Below are positions 42,261-51,570 of a stretch of DNA of 64,000 nucleotides, one piece after another (position 1 is the first letter of the stretch; every line of letters starts with the position of its first letter). The translations under genes and the position numbers were made by a program. Source of the DNA: Gleimia hominis. Lineage in GTDB: Bacteria; Actinomycetota; Actinomycetes; Actinomycetales; Actinomycetaceae. Below the pieces are notes generated by a model. That model saw nothing but the letters and a program-made list of their open reading frames with translations. It did not search any database and was not told the DNA's origin. The stretch lies in NCBI RefSeq assembly GCF_002871945.2, contig NZ_CP126963.1, positions 1,550,001 through 1,614,000 on the forward strand, in the 5' to 3' direction.

Positions 42261-45248
42261 TTACTTTCTGCGTCGCAACAAGAGCACGCCCCCTAGACCA
42301 GCACAAACAGCAGCCGCTCCCAACCCCAACACGGGCGCCCCAGTGCGCACCAGCTTCCGCACTTTCTTCACCGCCGGCTTCTTGCCCGGCGCAGCAGACT
42401 GATTCTGCTTTCCAGCTGCCGGTTGCTGCGGCGCAGTACTTGGGTTCGTTTCCGCGGGCTGGGTTTGCTCCGGTTCCGGTTCCGTTGGAGTGGTGGGATC
42501 GGTTATTTCAGGCGCAGGTTCCACTGTTCCCGGATCCGACGGTTCTCCCGTGCCCGGGTCATTACTGCTGATGCGGTCAATGACAAACCGATACGTGTTC
42601 ACGGTGATGCCGTCCGCGGCGCGTACCGTAACTTCAAGTACGTTTCGGCCACGCAACAAAGTGCCTGCGAACTCAGTTGGCTCCACCGGCTGTCCATTCA
42701 AAGTGGCCGTGACTTCAGCATCCGCATCCGTTGCTGCTAGTTTGCCCGAAATAGTTTTCGCACGGTCAGCTGCGAAATAATGCAGCTGGCCTGCAGTAAA
42801 CTTCCAATCGCGTGACAGGCCAGAGAAAACAGCTTTCGACAGAGTAGCTACCGACGACGGGTGGTCCCGTAACGAGTCTGTTTCTTGCCCAGCTACACCC
42901 TGACCGGCCTCACCTTGACCGGCTTCACCTTCTTCAGATCCACTTTCTTCAGTTCCCGGCGCGGTTTCCACATCAGCTGGTTCAACCGCGACTGCTACGA
43001 CTGGGCCCGGTAGGCGCCGCTCCCCCGCTAAAACATAGGTTTGCACAGTGGTCTGCCCAACGCTCTTACCAGTAACCACCCCGGCACTATCCACCGTGGC
43101 TACAGCTGGGTCCGCGCTAACAAAAAACACTTTCCCAGACTCACCTGCCACCCGATCTTGTGCAGCAGCATTTTCCGCACCGCTAGCATCTTCTACAGCG
43201 ATCCCACCGTCTTGAGGCGCGGTGCCATCACCCGAGTTGTCGAGTTCACCCGCATCCATATTCTCTAGCTCTGCTTGCGGGTTGAGCCCAACATCGTACG
43301 TATTATTTGCAAGCACAACCTGCTTATCACCGTTGAAAGCAAACAGTTTTTGCCCATTCACAGGCTTAAACACCGGCCGGGCTTTAATATGATGCGCCTT
43401 GCCAACAGGTACCTCAACAGTCTGGTCACCATCTATTTGCACACCATCGGACACAGTTTGCCGGTACACGCGGTTGGACACAAACCTCAAATTACTAACT
43501 GACTTAGCATCCAAAACCCGCTGATCCGACACGTAAAACGTGTTGTCCTCAATTGTCATGTTTTTATGCACCGTGTCTTCACTAGACACCGTGGGGTTAG
43601 TTGGCTCCACCAAAATCGCTTGCGCCCCAGACCGCTGGAAAGTGTTCGCGCGAATAGTCACGTCCCGCGTCGGCCCGGATTCGTACCACCCCTGGGCATC
43701 ATTCGAAATATAAATCCCAGCCATACCCATGCCGTCAAACAGGTTGTCTTCAATCAGAACCTTCCCCCGGGTAGTAACCAAAATCCCACGCGTAGGAGTT
43801 TCTTTGAAAACATTATTCTTAATGGTCACATTCGGCGTGTAGGTAATGTTTTCAACCACGTGCTCGTTCACTGCTATTTCTTGAGGAATAGGCTGATCAA
43901 ACGTAAGAATAGTATCCGTTAAACTACCTGACCCCTGCCCCAGGTTTCCACCCTGCCCGTCTGGACCATCTACAGCCACCACTGTGCGCACCGAATCGCG
44001 CACCGGAATCATGTTGCCCTGCGTCATGAACTCCACTTGGTCTCCCACAAAAAACGAGGGGAATCCAGCGGTCTCGTTATGCATGTATCGCACGCGGACC
44101 TTCCGATCAGAAATCCGCTCTACCACCTGCTGGAAGGTTCCGTGAATATTAATCGGATCGTCATGTGGGTTAGAGAACGTGGAGTTAGTTACCTCAACCG
44201 CGCCCTTGCAACCAGACATTTGAATGAAATCCGCATACCCGGCGGTGCTGCGGCCCGTCCCAACTCCCACACCAAAGTGGAGGTTGTTCATCCGCACCGT
44301 ATCCGTCGACTGGCCCACTACCCCGAAACCGTGTAAGAACCGAAAGTCGATTCCATCCAGCTGAATGTTCTTGTCTTTCCATAAGAAAACCCCTGGGTGG
44401 TCGCGCACTGTCTGCCGCATCTGGTAGCTTATTCCCCGCGCGTTTTTCAGTTCCGACTCCATCTGAGTGTAGGAAAACTCGAGCCGGTTATTGCCCAGGT
44501 CTTTCACACCGGCCACGTGCTTGAAAATCGGGTTGTCCCACACGTCGCCGCGCACTGTTAATCCACTTTTCGTGTCGTAGCGTTGCACGTACGGCAGTGC
44601 GTTTCGCTCCGTCCAGTAGGCCTCATGCGTATACGGGCTCTTATCGGAAAACCATTCAACGTCACTGCCTTTAACCCGGTATTTGTACTCTTCTGGCACA
44701 TAAACGGTAGCGATCCCAGCATCCGGATCCACTGCCTCAACCGTTAAATCAATCGCAGACGGAACTTCGAAATCTACCTGAAAGTTTTTGAACGAAACAT
44801 TCTCACTATTAATCGCCGCGAACGTAGTCATTTTCCCATGGAAAACTATTTCAGACCCCTGGCCATCCACGGTTATATTCTTTGTATCTTCCAGTAGGAC
44901 ACCGATCCGTTTTTCTTTATATGAGGCGTCCGCCCCCACCGTATTAGAAACATACAGTGTGCGCTGGGGTGCTTTATCCGGGTAAATATCGTATCTGCCC
45001 GCGGGGAACACGATCCGCACGGAAGCGCCTTTTTCTGCCATGGTTTTCGCCTTCGCGATGGCTGCCTTGACAGGCTCCGCCGCATCCTGCTTCGAATCTG
45101 CCTTCGCACCGAAGTCAGCAACCGACACGGTTTGAACCAACTCGTCTGCGTACGCAGCCGGTGCGATTACTGCAAGCAGCACGCATAGAACAGCGGCAGT
45201 TACTGCGCCAACTAGGCTTCTCGCAGTATTTAGGGTCTTGCGCGACAT
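42261..45248 (-). CDS. Cell-wall-anchored GH110-type alpha-1,3-galactosidase
   Basis: A 995-residue surface enzyme. The signal peptide ends APAAYA (about 34). Residues 40-640 form a right-handed beta-helix with the GH110 marks FAAINSENVSFKNFQVDF, NPHDDPINIHGT, ETPTRGILVTTRGKVLIEDNLF and GIYISND. A Big2-like domain follows (about 690-765, VDSAGVVTGKSVGQTTV), then a cadherin-like sandwich (about 800-900), a Thr/Pro/Glu linker, and the sorting signal LVRTG with a hydrophobic helix and RRRK. GH110 enzymes remove terminal alpha-1,3-galactose, for example from blood-group B antigens. AAAGGG precedes the ATG. Divergent from the GH95 gene, sharing a 264-base promoter region. Confidence 0.87.
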   Translation of the reverse strand: MSRKTLNTARSLVGAVTAAVLCVLLAVIAPAAYADELVQTVSVADFGAKADSKQDAAEPVKAAIAKAKTMAEKGASVRIVFPAGRYDIYPDKAPQRTLYVSNTVGADASYKEKRIGVLLEDTKNITVDGQGSEIVFHGKMTTFAAINSENVSFKNFQVDFEVPSAIDLTVEAVDPDAGIATVYVPEEYKYRVKGSDVEWFSDKSPYTHEAYWTERNALPYVQRYDTKSGLTVRGDVWDNPIFKHVAGVKDLGNNRLEFSYTQMESELKNARGISYQMRQTVRDHPGVFLWKDKNIQLDGIDFRFLHGFGVVGQSTDTVRMNNLHFGVGVGTGRSTAGYADFIQMSGCKGAVEVTNSTFSNPHDDPINIHGTFQQVVERISDRKVRVRYMHNETAGFPSFFVGDQVEFMTQGNMIPVRDSVRTVVAVDGPDGQGGNLGQGSGSLTDTILTFDQPIPQEIAVNEHVVENITYTPNVTIKNNVFKETPTRGILVTTRGKVLIEDNLFDGMGMAGIYISNDAQGWYESGPTRDVTIRANTFQRSGAQAILVEPTNPTVSSEDTVHKNMTIEDNTFYVSDQRVLDAKSVSNLRFVSNRVYRQTVSDGVQIDGDQTVEVPVGKAHHIKARPVFKPVNGQKLFAFNGDKQVVLANNTYDVGLNPQAELENMDAGELDNSGDGTAPQDGGIAVEDASGAENAAAQDRVAGESGKVFFVSADPAVATVDSAGVVTGKSVGQTTVQTYVLAGERRLPGPVVAVAVEPADVETAPGTEESGSEEGEAGQGEAGQGVAGQETDSLRDHPSSVATLSKAVFSGLSRDWKFTAGQLHYFAADRAKTISGKLAATDADAEVTATLNGQPVEPTEFAGTLLRGRNVLEVTVRAADGITVNTYRFVIDRISSNDPGTGEPSDPGTVEPAPEITDPTTPTEPEPEQTQPAETNPSTAPQQPAAGKQNQSAAPGKKPAVKKVRKLVRTGAPVLGLGAAAVCAGLGGVLLLRRRK

Positions 45249-45512
45249 TGGGTTTCCCTTTCTGTGCTGCGCGTTAACAATCGGCTGTTAGCGCGCCAGG
45301 TCTGCTTTGAAGCTAGCACACTTAAACTGCGTGTAATGCGGAATTGACGACTCAACCTGCGCACGGTCTGATTAGTTGTGCGCAGACCTGCTCAAATGGG
45401 GCTAAAGGTGATCTGAATCGTGTTATTCTTTCGTAAGTGCTCAGCTTCGAGCACGCTGTTTCGTAATCTAACCCGGCCTACCGGCAGTGACGCCGATATA
45501 GAAAAGAAAATC

Positions 45513-48500
45513 ATGCGCAGATTTGGCAAGCTAATAGGGGGCGTTCTGACCGCCTCATTAATACTGGCTCCCATCGCCAGTTTCGCCACCACTCAAACCA
45601 GCCCGCGCAGCGGCGAAAACAGAATCGAGAATACGCAGGCCAACATGATTTTGCGGTACAACAAACCCGGGGTCATAACCGACGCCGACGGCTCCACCGA
45701 CGGGTGGGAACACGAAGTACTCCCCATTGGTAACGGCTCGATGGGCGCCACCCTCTACGGGCAGGTGGGGGCCGAACAGATTGTCCTCAACGAAGACACA
45801 CTATGGACCGGCGGGCCAGGAACTGAGGGGTACAACTACGGCAATCCACCAGCCGACCTCCTCAAGCAGAAAAAAGCGAACCTGAAGAAAATCCAAGAAA
45901 CCATTGACACGAACGGCAGCCTGGAAGCGTCGCAAGAACTAATCAGCTCAATCGGACACCCCAAGGCCGGATACGGTAACTACCAAAACTTCGGGATCCT
46001 CAAAGTAGACACCCCAAATGCGCAGAACTACACGCAATACGAGCGCCACCTAGACATCGACCAAGCCGTTGCGGGCGTGCAGTACAACGTGGGGCAAACC
46101 CAGTTTAAACGCGAAGCCATCGCCTCTTACCCCGCCGGGGTTATTGCCCAGCACATCAGTGCAAACCAAGGCGCGGCTGTGAACTTCCACCTCACCTACG
46201 ACCGGGGGTTGACCCCCGAGTTGAAAACCCCTCAAGCGCTTTCTGAAGCTGAAGTAAAAGCAGAAGGAAACGCGATTACGCTAAGTGGTAAAAGCCCCGA
46301 CAACGGGTTGCAGTACTACGGCAAAGTGCAGGTAGTTACGGAAGGTGGCACGGTGACGGCGGGGGAAAATGGTGACCTAACCGTTAAAGACGCCGACAGC
46401 GCCACCATAATCTGGGCGGGCGGCACCAACTACGCGCAAGCATTCCCTAACTACCGCACACAAACAGCACCAAAGACCGCGGTAGACCGCAAAATAGCAC
46501 GGGCCGCCGCAACCCCGTTCGCAACCCTGCGGGCCGAACACGTGCAGGACTATCAGCATCTGTTCAACCGGGTGAAGCTGGATCTAAACGCGCCCACGCC
46601 AAACACCACCACAGAGCAATTGGTGCGCGCGTACCAAGGAACCACCGACGCGGACCGATACCTCGAAACACTCTACTTCCAATACGGCAGGTACCTCCTC
46701 ATCTCCTCCTCGCGCGAAGGCTCCCAACCCGCGAACCTGCAAGGCGTGTGGACCCGCAAAAACAACCCACCGTGGTCAGCGGATTTCCACTCGAACATTA
46801 ACTTGCAGATGAACTACTGGCCTGCCCTCACCACGAACCTCGCGGAAACCTACGACCCGTACCTGAACTTCACCTCCGACCTGGCGGAAGCCGGGCAGGT
46901 GACCGCAAAAGAACTGTTCGACGCGCGCGGCTGGGTGGTGATGAACGAAACCAACCCCTGGGGGTTCACGGGCGTATTCGACTGGCCCACGGCCTCATGG
47001 TACCCAGAAGCGAACGCGTGGCTCGCACAAGGTTTCTACCAGCGCTACCTCTACAGCAACGACAAAACCTTCTTGAGGGACCGCGCGTACCCGATGTTAA
47101 AGGCCACCTCTGAGTTCTACCAAGACTTTCTGCGCGAAGACCCGCGCGACGGATCCCTAGTGTTGAACCCCTCGTACTCGCCTGAACACGGCTACTACAC
47201 CGCTGGGGCCGCGATGAGTCAGCAAATAATCACCGAACTATTCACCTCCACGCTCGCGGCCGCTACAGACCTGGGGGTTAGCGACAGCTTCACCGAAGGG
47301 CTCGCGCAGACCCTCAAGAAAACGGATAAAGGCCTGCGGGTGCACAACGGGAAAGTACAGGAATGGAAAGACCCTGCGCTGGAACAGTCGGGGGAGCCGC
47401 ATCACCGGCACACATCGCACCTGTACGCCCTGTTCCCAGGGGAAGCAATCTCACCGGCCACCACGCCGGAACTAGCTGACGCGGCGAAAGGGACGCTGCA
47501 AGACCGTGGGGACGGTGGAACGGGCTGGTCGAAAGCGTGGAAAGTTAACTTCTGGGCGCGGCTAGGTGACGGCGACCATGCGCATTTGATGCTGCGGCAA
47601 CTACTGACACAATCGACGTACCCGAACCTGTGGGACGTGCACCCGCCGTTCCAGATTGATGGGAACTTTGGGGGTACCTCGGGGGTAGCGCAAATGCTGC
47701 TGCATGGCAATGACCAGGTGATTGACGTACTCCCAGCGCTTCCGGGGGCGTGGCGGTCCGGTTCCGTTTCTGGGTTGCGGGCACCGCGCAACGTGACGGT
47801 CAATACCCCGTGGAAAGACGGGCAAGCCACCACTATTGAGGTACATTCGCAGGATACGCAAACGTTGAGTATTCGCACTGCCCTAGCCCAAGGCCCCGTT
47901 GTGGTTCGGGATGCGGATGACAACGAAGTTAAAACCACTCGTAAAGATGGGGTAGTTAAGTTTGAGGCGCAAGCGGACACTTGGTACACGCTTACGGGGA
48001 CGACTTCGCTGACAGTTAGCTGCCCCGCACAGATCAACGCTGGCCAGCAGGCGGAAGTGGCGATCACAACCCAGGGGATTTCGGGGAACGCGAAACTACG
48101 CACTTCGGTGCCGCAAAACTGGCAGGTCTCCCCCGCAGTTGCGATTGCACCGAGGGACGTGCAGCAAGAAGGTGCGGAACCGATTGATGAGTACAACCAG
48201 CGGGCCCTCACTAAGCCCGCGCGCTTCAGTGATGCCGCTGACGGCGCCAAAACCACTACGGTTAAGGTACGCGCCCCAGAGGACACGGCGGGCACCGCGA
48301 AACTGCAGGTCACGTTAGAGGCAGCGGGTGACCAGTTGGTGCGCGAATGCTCGACCACGGTGGTTGACACCGGGGTGGTGCCCATGGGAGCTGCGAAAGT
48401 AGTGGCGTGGGATTCACAGGCCACCGAGGGGGAGGCCCGCCCCTCTGGTTTAGCGACCGCCGCTATCGATGGGGACCCGCAGACGTATTGGCACACGCGG

Positions 48501-49301
48501 TGGACACCACAAGAGGACGCGCCCCCTCATTATTTAGTAGTGGACCTGGGGAAGGAATACGACCTGACCGGTGCGATTTACACGCCGCGGCAAACGGGAG
48601 CGGTGCAGAACGGGCAGATTGGTGAATACGAGTTCAAGGTCGCGACCGACACTGAACTGCCCCAGCCGGGTGCAGACGATTACGGTACCCCCGCCGCGGG
48701 TAACACGGATGGGGTGGCGGCGTTCCCACTTGATTCTGAGGACGCATTCAAACCGGTGGCGCAAGGCCAGTGGCCAAACGCTGTGTACGAGCACCAACGC
48801 GTTGACTTAGAGGCCGATGGGCCGGTGAAAGCGCGGTACGTGATGCTGAAAGCGGGCGCGGATGTGAAGGGGCAACCGTTCACACATGTTGCAGAACTGA
48901 ACTTCCGGCAGCAACCCGAACCCCCGAGTGCGGAACTGGAAGCCGTGCCCGAACCGGACTACCCCAAACCAGCCACCGGGATCGTTCCGGGCGATGAGCC
49001 TTCTTCCAACCCTTCCGGCGGTTCTTCCGAGGGACCCTCTGCTGGTCCTTCTGACGGGTCTTCTGAGGGGCCTGCCGGTGGATCTTCCGGCGGAGCGGGG
49101 ACTCCAAGTACCCCAGCGCCGAAGCCAACTACCGGGGCTTCCGAACCATCCCAGCAAGGCGGAGCGCAGCAGAACCAGCGCGCAAATGGCGCCCACAAGT
49201 CTGGGATTGCCCGCACGGGAGCGCTGGCGATAGTACCGCTGCTGCTAGCTGGAGGTGCGCTCACAGCAGTGGGAATTGGGCTTAAACGCAGGCGCCGCTA
49301 A
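45513..49301 (+). CDS. Cell-wall-anchored GH95 alpha-L-fucosidase
   Basis: A 1262-residue surface enzyme. After a signal peptide (about 1-28) comes the N-terminal beta domain (GNGSMGATLYGQV, NEDTLWTGGP). The catalytic (alpha/alpha)6 barrel contains NLQGVWTRKNNPPW, SNINLQMNYWPA and HRHTSHLYALFPGE. The block PPFQIDGNFGGTSGVAQMLLH holds the conserved Asp. Residues about 960-1140 look like an F5/8-type C (CBM32) domain. A Ser/Gly/Pro linker and the sorting signal IARTG plus helix and RRRR follow. GH95 enzymes release alpha-1,2-fucose from H antigen and mucin. ATG 45513 starts a clean signal peptide; the frame is open to 45420. Confidence 0.92.
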   Translation: MRRFGKLIGGVLTASLILAPIASFATTQTSPRSGENRIENTQANMILRYNKPGVITDADGSTDGWEHEVLPIGNGSMGATLYGQVGAEQIVLNEDTLWTGGPGTEGYNYGNPPADLLKQKKANLKKIQETIDTNGSLEASQELISSIGHPKAGYGNYQNFGILKVDTPNAQNYTQYERHLDIDQAVAGVQYNVGQTQFKREAIASYPAGVIAQHISANQGAAVNFHLTYDRGLTPELKTPQALSEAEVKAEGNAITLSGKSPDNGLQYYGKVQVVTEGGTVTAGENGDLTVKDADSATIIWAGGTNYAQAFPNYRTQTAPKTAVDRKIARAAATPFATLRAEHVQDYQHLFNRVKLDLNAPTPNTTTEQLVRAYQGTTDADRYLETLYFQYGRYLLISSSREGSQPANLQGVWTRKNNPPWSADFHSNINLQMNYWPALTTNLAETYDPYLNFTSDLAEAGQVTAKELFDARGWVVMNETNPWGFTGVFDWPTASWYPEANAWLAQGFYQRYLYSNDKTFLRDRAYPMLKATSEFYQDFLREDPRDGSLVLNPSYSPEHGYYTAGAAMSQQIITELFTSTLAAATDLGVSDSFTEGLAQTLKKTDKGLRVHNGKVQEWKDPALEQSGEPHHRHTSHLYALFPGEAISPATTPELADAAKGTLQDRGDGGTGWSKAWKVNFWARLGDGDHAHLMLRQLLTQSTYPNLWDVHPPFQIDGNFGGTSGVAQMLLHGNDQVIDVLPALPGAWRSGSVSGLRAPRNVTVNTPWKDGQATTIEVHSQDTQTLSIRTALAQGPVVVRDADDNEVKTTRKDGVVKFEAQADTWYTLTGTTSLTVSCPAQINAGQQAEVAITTQGISGNAKLRTSVPQNWQVSPAVAIAPRDVQQEGAEPIDEYNQRALTKPARFSDAADGAKTTTVKVRAPEDTAGTAKLQVTLEAAGDQLVRECSTTVVDTGVVPMGAAKVVAWDSQATEGEARPSGLATAAIDGDPQTYWHTRWTPQEDAPPHYLVVDLGKEYDLTGAIYTPRQTGAVQNGQIGEYEFKVATDTELPQPGADDYGTPAAGNTDGVAAFPLDSEDAFKPVAQGQWPNAVYEHQRVDLEADGPVKARYVMLKAGADVKGQPFTHVAELNFRQQPEPPSAELEAVPEPDYPKPATGIVPGDEPSSNPSGGSSEGPSAGPSDGSSEGPAGGSSGGAGTPSTPAPKPTTGASEPSQQGGAQQNQRANGAHKSGIARTGALAIVPLLLAGGALTAVGIGLKRRRR

Positions 49302-49383
49302 CGGGTAACGCTTGGGCGGCGCGTGGTGCGTAGCAACCCTCAGGAGCGGAAACTTAGCGCCCCAAGTGGAAGCCTCGCGCACT

Positions 49384-49821
49384 TCAGGTAGATAACCAAA
49401 GGCCTAGCCCGGCGGTGAGCACGCACAGGACCGCGGTGCCCACACAGGTTAAGCATGCGGCCGCCCAGGTGCGGGCTGATCGGGCTACGCGTGCCATGGT
49501 GTACACGTCCATCATGGCCGTTGAGAACGTGGTGTAGCCACCCAAAAACCCGGTGGCGACCACCAGCCACACTCCCGCGTATTGCGATAGGAACCCGAAC
49601 AGCACGCCCATTACGAACGAGCCGATTAGGTTAATCAACATAATGGGCCACGCGAGTGCGCTGATCCGCCACACGGAGGTGCGGGCGGCCTCATCCAAAT
49701 AGGGCGACAGTGTGGTGGACCCCGTGTGAGCGCTCAAAAACCCGCGTAACCGTAGTTCCGTTGCGTACCGGCACAGTGCTCCAAGCCCGCCTGCGAACGG
49801 CAGTAGTATCCAAGCGATCAT
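49384..49821 (-). CDS. crcB: Fluoride channel CrcB/Fluc, first of a pair
   Basis: A 145-residue four-helix membrane protein. GFLGGYTTFSTAMMD is the family signature with the Phe/Thr/Ser track, and INLIGSFVMGVLFG carries the conserved Asn. Fluc channels export fluoride as dual-topology dimers. Actinobacteria often encode two subunits in tandem that form a heterodimer. It overlaps the second gene by 4 bases. No fluoride riboswitch was recognised upstream of the pair. Confidence 0.92.
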   Translation of the reverse strand: MIAWILLPFAGGLGALCRYATELRLRGFLSAHTGSTTLSPYLDEAARTSVWRISALAWPIMLINLIGSFVMGVLFGFLSQYAGVWLVVATGFLGGYTTFSTAMMDVYTMARVARSARTWAAACLTCVGTAVLCVLTAGLGLWLST

Positions 49822-50411
49822 CCCGGTCCCCCAGCCTGTTTTTGTGGCCCTGCGGTTCCTTGCCCGAGTTTGCCAATGAACATGCCTGAAAACACCGCCA
49901 CGTAGCCGAGCAGCAGCACCAAACCACCCTGGATCACCGCGGAGAAAGCCGCGCCCTGTGACACCTCACGCGCTAATGCCAGTGCGAACGACGAATAGGT
50001 GGTGAACGCCCCTAAGAAACCCGTGCCGGCAAGTAGTTTAATCCGATCCCAACTGGGGTTATTGCCGCGTTTACGCGCCCACACGCCAGTAAGTACCCCC
50101 ATTAGGAACGCACCCACCACGTTCACCAGTACCGTTGAAGTTGCAAGTTGGGTTTCTACCTGCATGAGGGTAATCGCAGGCCCGGTGAATAAACTGAACC
50201 CACCGCTGACAAGCGCATCGACTCCCGCGCGGGTGGAGGCACCAAGTGCTCCGCCAATAAAAATCAGTGCATAGGGGTTGAGGTGGTAGATGCGGGCATT
50301 CGCTTCGGGCTGCGCGCGATTTTCGCCGGGATTCGCTTCGGGCTGTTTACCGTTTTTACCGGCACCGTAGCCGCGTTTTAACTTCGTGCGCCGGCGGTTG
50401 GAAAACCTCAT
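49818..50411 (-). CDS. crcB: Fluoride channel CrcB/Fluc, second of a pair
   Basis: A 197-residue homologue with GFLGAFTTYSSFALAL and VNVVGAFLMGVLTG. The first 45 residues are polar and basic with a duplicated phrase (QPEANPGENRAQPEANAR). GGGAGGGG lies 5 bases before ATG 50411; the long frame to 50807 covers the divergent promoter and gluQ and is rejected. It is the first gene of the crcB operon. Confidence 0.92.
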   Translation of the reverse strand: MRFSNRRRTKLKRGYGAGKNGKQPEANPGENRAQPEANARIYHLNPYALIFIGGALGASTRAGVDALVSGGFSLFTGPAITLMQVETQLATSTVLVNVVGAFLMGVLTGVWARKRGNNPSWDRIKLLAGTGFLGAFTTYSSFALALAREVSQGAAFSAVIQGGLVLLLGYVAVFSGMFIGKLGQGTAGPQKQAGGPG

Positions 50412-50447
50412 GAAACCCCTCCCAGCGGCCAGTTTATACCCCATTCC

Positions 50448-50585
50448 CACCGGCCCGTAAACCACGTGGCTACTCGTGCGAGTAGAATCACCGGCCCGTA
50501 ACCCGCGCGGCCACACGCACACGTAAAATACGCGCATAGAGTCACCGTCCATCAACCACGTGGCTGCTTGCGCACATAAAATAAG
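50448..50585. repeat. Three degenerate repeats with CCACGTGG palindromes
   Basis: CACCGGCCCGTAAACCACGTGGCT-like units begin at 50448, 50489 and 50543 between crcB and gluQ. AACCACGTGGCT is identical in units 1 and 3; unit 2 has CCGCGCGG at the same place. Units 2 and 3 end in GTAAAAT or ATAAAAT, the last being the gluQ -10. The arrangement looks like duplicated promoter/operator units. Confidence 0.6.
50577..50582 (+). promoter_or_regulatory. -10 element TAAAAT, leaderless gluQ start
   Basis: TAAAAT ends 6 bases before GTG 50589. The intervening AAGGGG is purine-rich, but too close to the start for a normal ribosome site. Confidence 0.5.
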
Positions 50586-50588
50586 GGG

Positions 50589-51515
50589 GTGAGTAATACT
50601 GGTCGTTTCGCTCCCAGCCCGTCTGGGGACCTGCACGTGGGTAACTTGCGGACCGCGTTGTTGGCGTGGACGCTGGCTAGGCAAACTGGGCGCCGTTTCG
50701 TTCTGCGGGTAGAAGATATAGATAGGGTGCGTGAGGGGGCAGCGGCCCGTCAGGTGCAGGACTTGCGGATGCTGGGGTTGGACTGGGATGGGCCGGTGCA
50801 GTATCAATCAACGCGTCGCGCCGATCATTTGCGGGCGCTGGAAACACTGCGGTCTAAGGGATTGCTGTTTGAGTGTTTTTGCTCGCGCAAACAAATCCGA
50901 GAGGCCGCGGTCGCACCAAATGGTCAAGTGGGCCACTACCCGGGGACGTGTCGGAATCTGGATGCGCACCAGCGCGATCGCAAACGCGCCGAGCTGCTGC
51001 AGCAAGGGCGTCGCCCGGCGTGGCGTTTGAACCCTCAAGTGGAAACGTGGCCGATTGAAGACGCGGTTTGGGGTAAGCGGACGGACCCGATTGACTGCGT
51101 GGTTCTACAACGGGGGGACGGCGCGGTGGCGTATAACCTCGCGGCGGTGGTTGACGATGCGCACGCTGGGGTGGATCAGGTGGTGCGGGCGGACGACTTG
51201 CTGCAGACCTCGGCAACGCAAGCGTATTTAGCCCACGAGTTAGGGTTCACTCAGCCCACATACGTGCACGTACCCCTGGTTGTGAATGCGCGCGGAGACC
51301 GGCTAGCTAAGCGCGATGGTGCGGTGACTTTGCGTGACCTCCTGACCCTGGGGTACTCGGTGAGTGACGTTACCGAAATAATTGCCAGGTCGGTCGGGGT
51401 TCAAGCCACCACTGCCAAGCAGTTTTTGCACCGCTTCGAGTTGGCGCGCATGCCCCACTCCCCCTGGGTGTTTACGCCACCCCAGGTGCTTACCCCTCCC
51501 GCGTCACAACGCTGA
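50589..51515 (+). CDS. gluQ: Glutamyl-Q tRNA(Asp) synthetase
   Basis: A 308-residue paralogue of the GluRS catalytic core without the anticodon-binding domain. It glutamylates queuosine on tRNA-Asp. FAPSPSGDLHVGN is the HIGH region, RVEDIDRVR is conserved, and the zinc ligands appear as CFCSRKQ and HYPGTC. KRDGAVTLRD is in the KMSKS position. Divergent from the crcB pair. Confidence 0.92.
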   Translation: MSNTGRFAPSPSGDLHVGNLRTALLAWTLARQTGRRFVLRVEDIDRVREGAAARQVQDLRMLGLDWDGPVQYQSTRRADHLRALETLRSKGLLFECFCSRKQIREAAVAPNGQVGHYPGTCRNLDAHQRDRKRAELLQQGRRPAWRLNPQVETWPIEDAVWGKRTDPIDCVVLQRGDGAVAYNLAAVVDDAHAGVDQVVRADDLLQTSATQAYLAHELGFTQPTYVHVPLVVNARGDRLAKRDGAVTLRDLLTLGYSVSDVTEIIARSVGVQATTAKQFLHRFELARMPHSPWVFTPPQVLTPPASQR

Positions 51516-51570
51516 GGTACTTCGCACCTGAACGCGTGCGATTGCCTGCGATGCATACCGGCCTTCGGTC

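Noticed and set aside
42236..45430. Similar CTAAAAGTGATC...CTTTC sequences on both sides of the GH110 gene
   Set aside because: The match is short, gapped and partly coding; not convincing as a flanking repeat.
47402..48496. 364-codon open frame on the minus strand inside the GH95 gene
   Set aside because: It is antisense to a clear GH95 catalytic region, Ser/Cys/Ala-rich with no recognisable domain; a shadow of GC-biased codon use.
50412..50588. Fluoride riboswitch upstream of crcB
   Set aside because: I saw degenerate repeats but not the conserved crcB-motif core on either strand.
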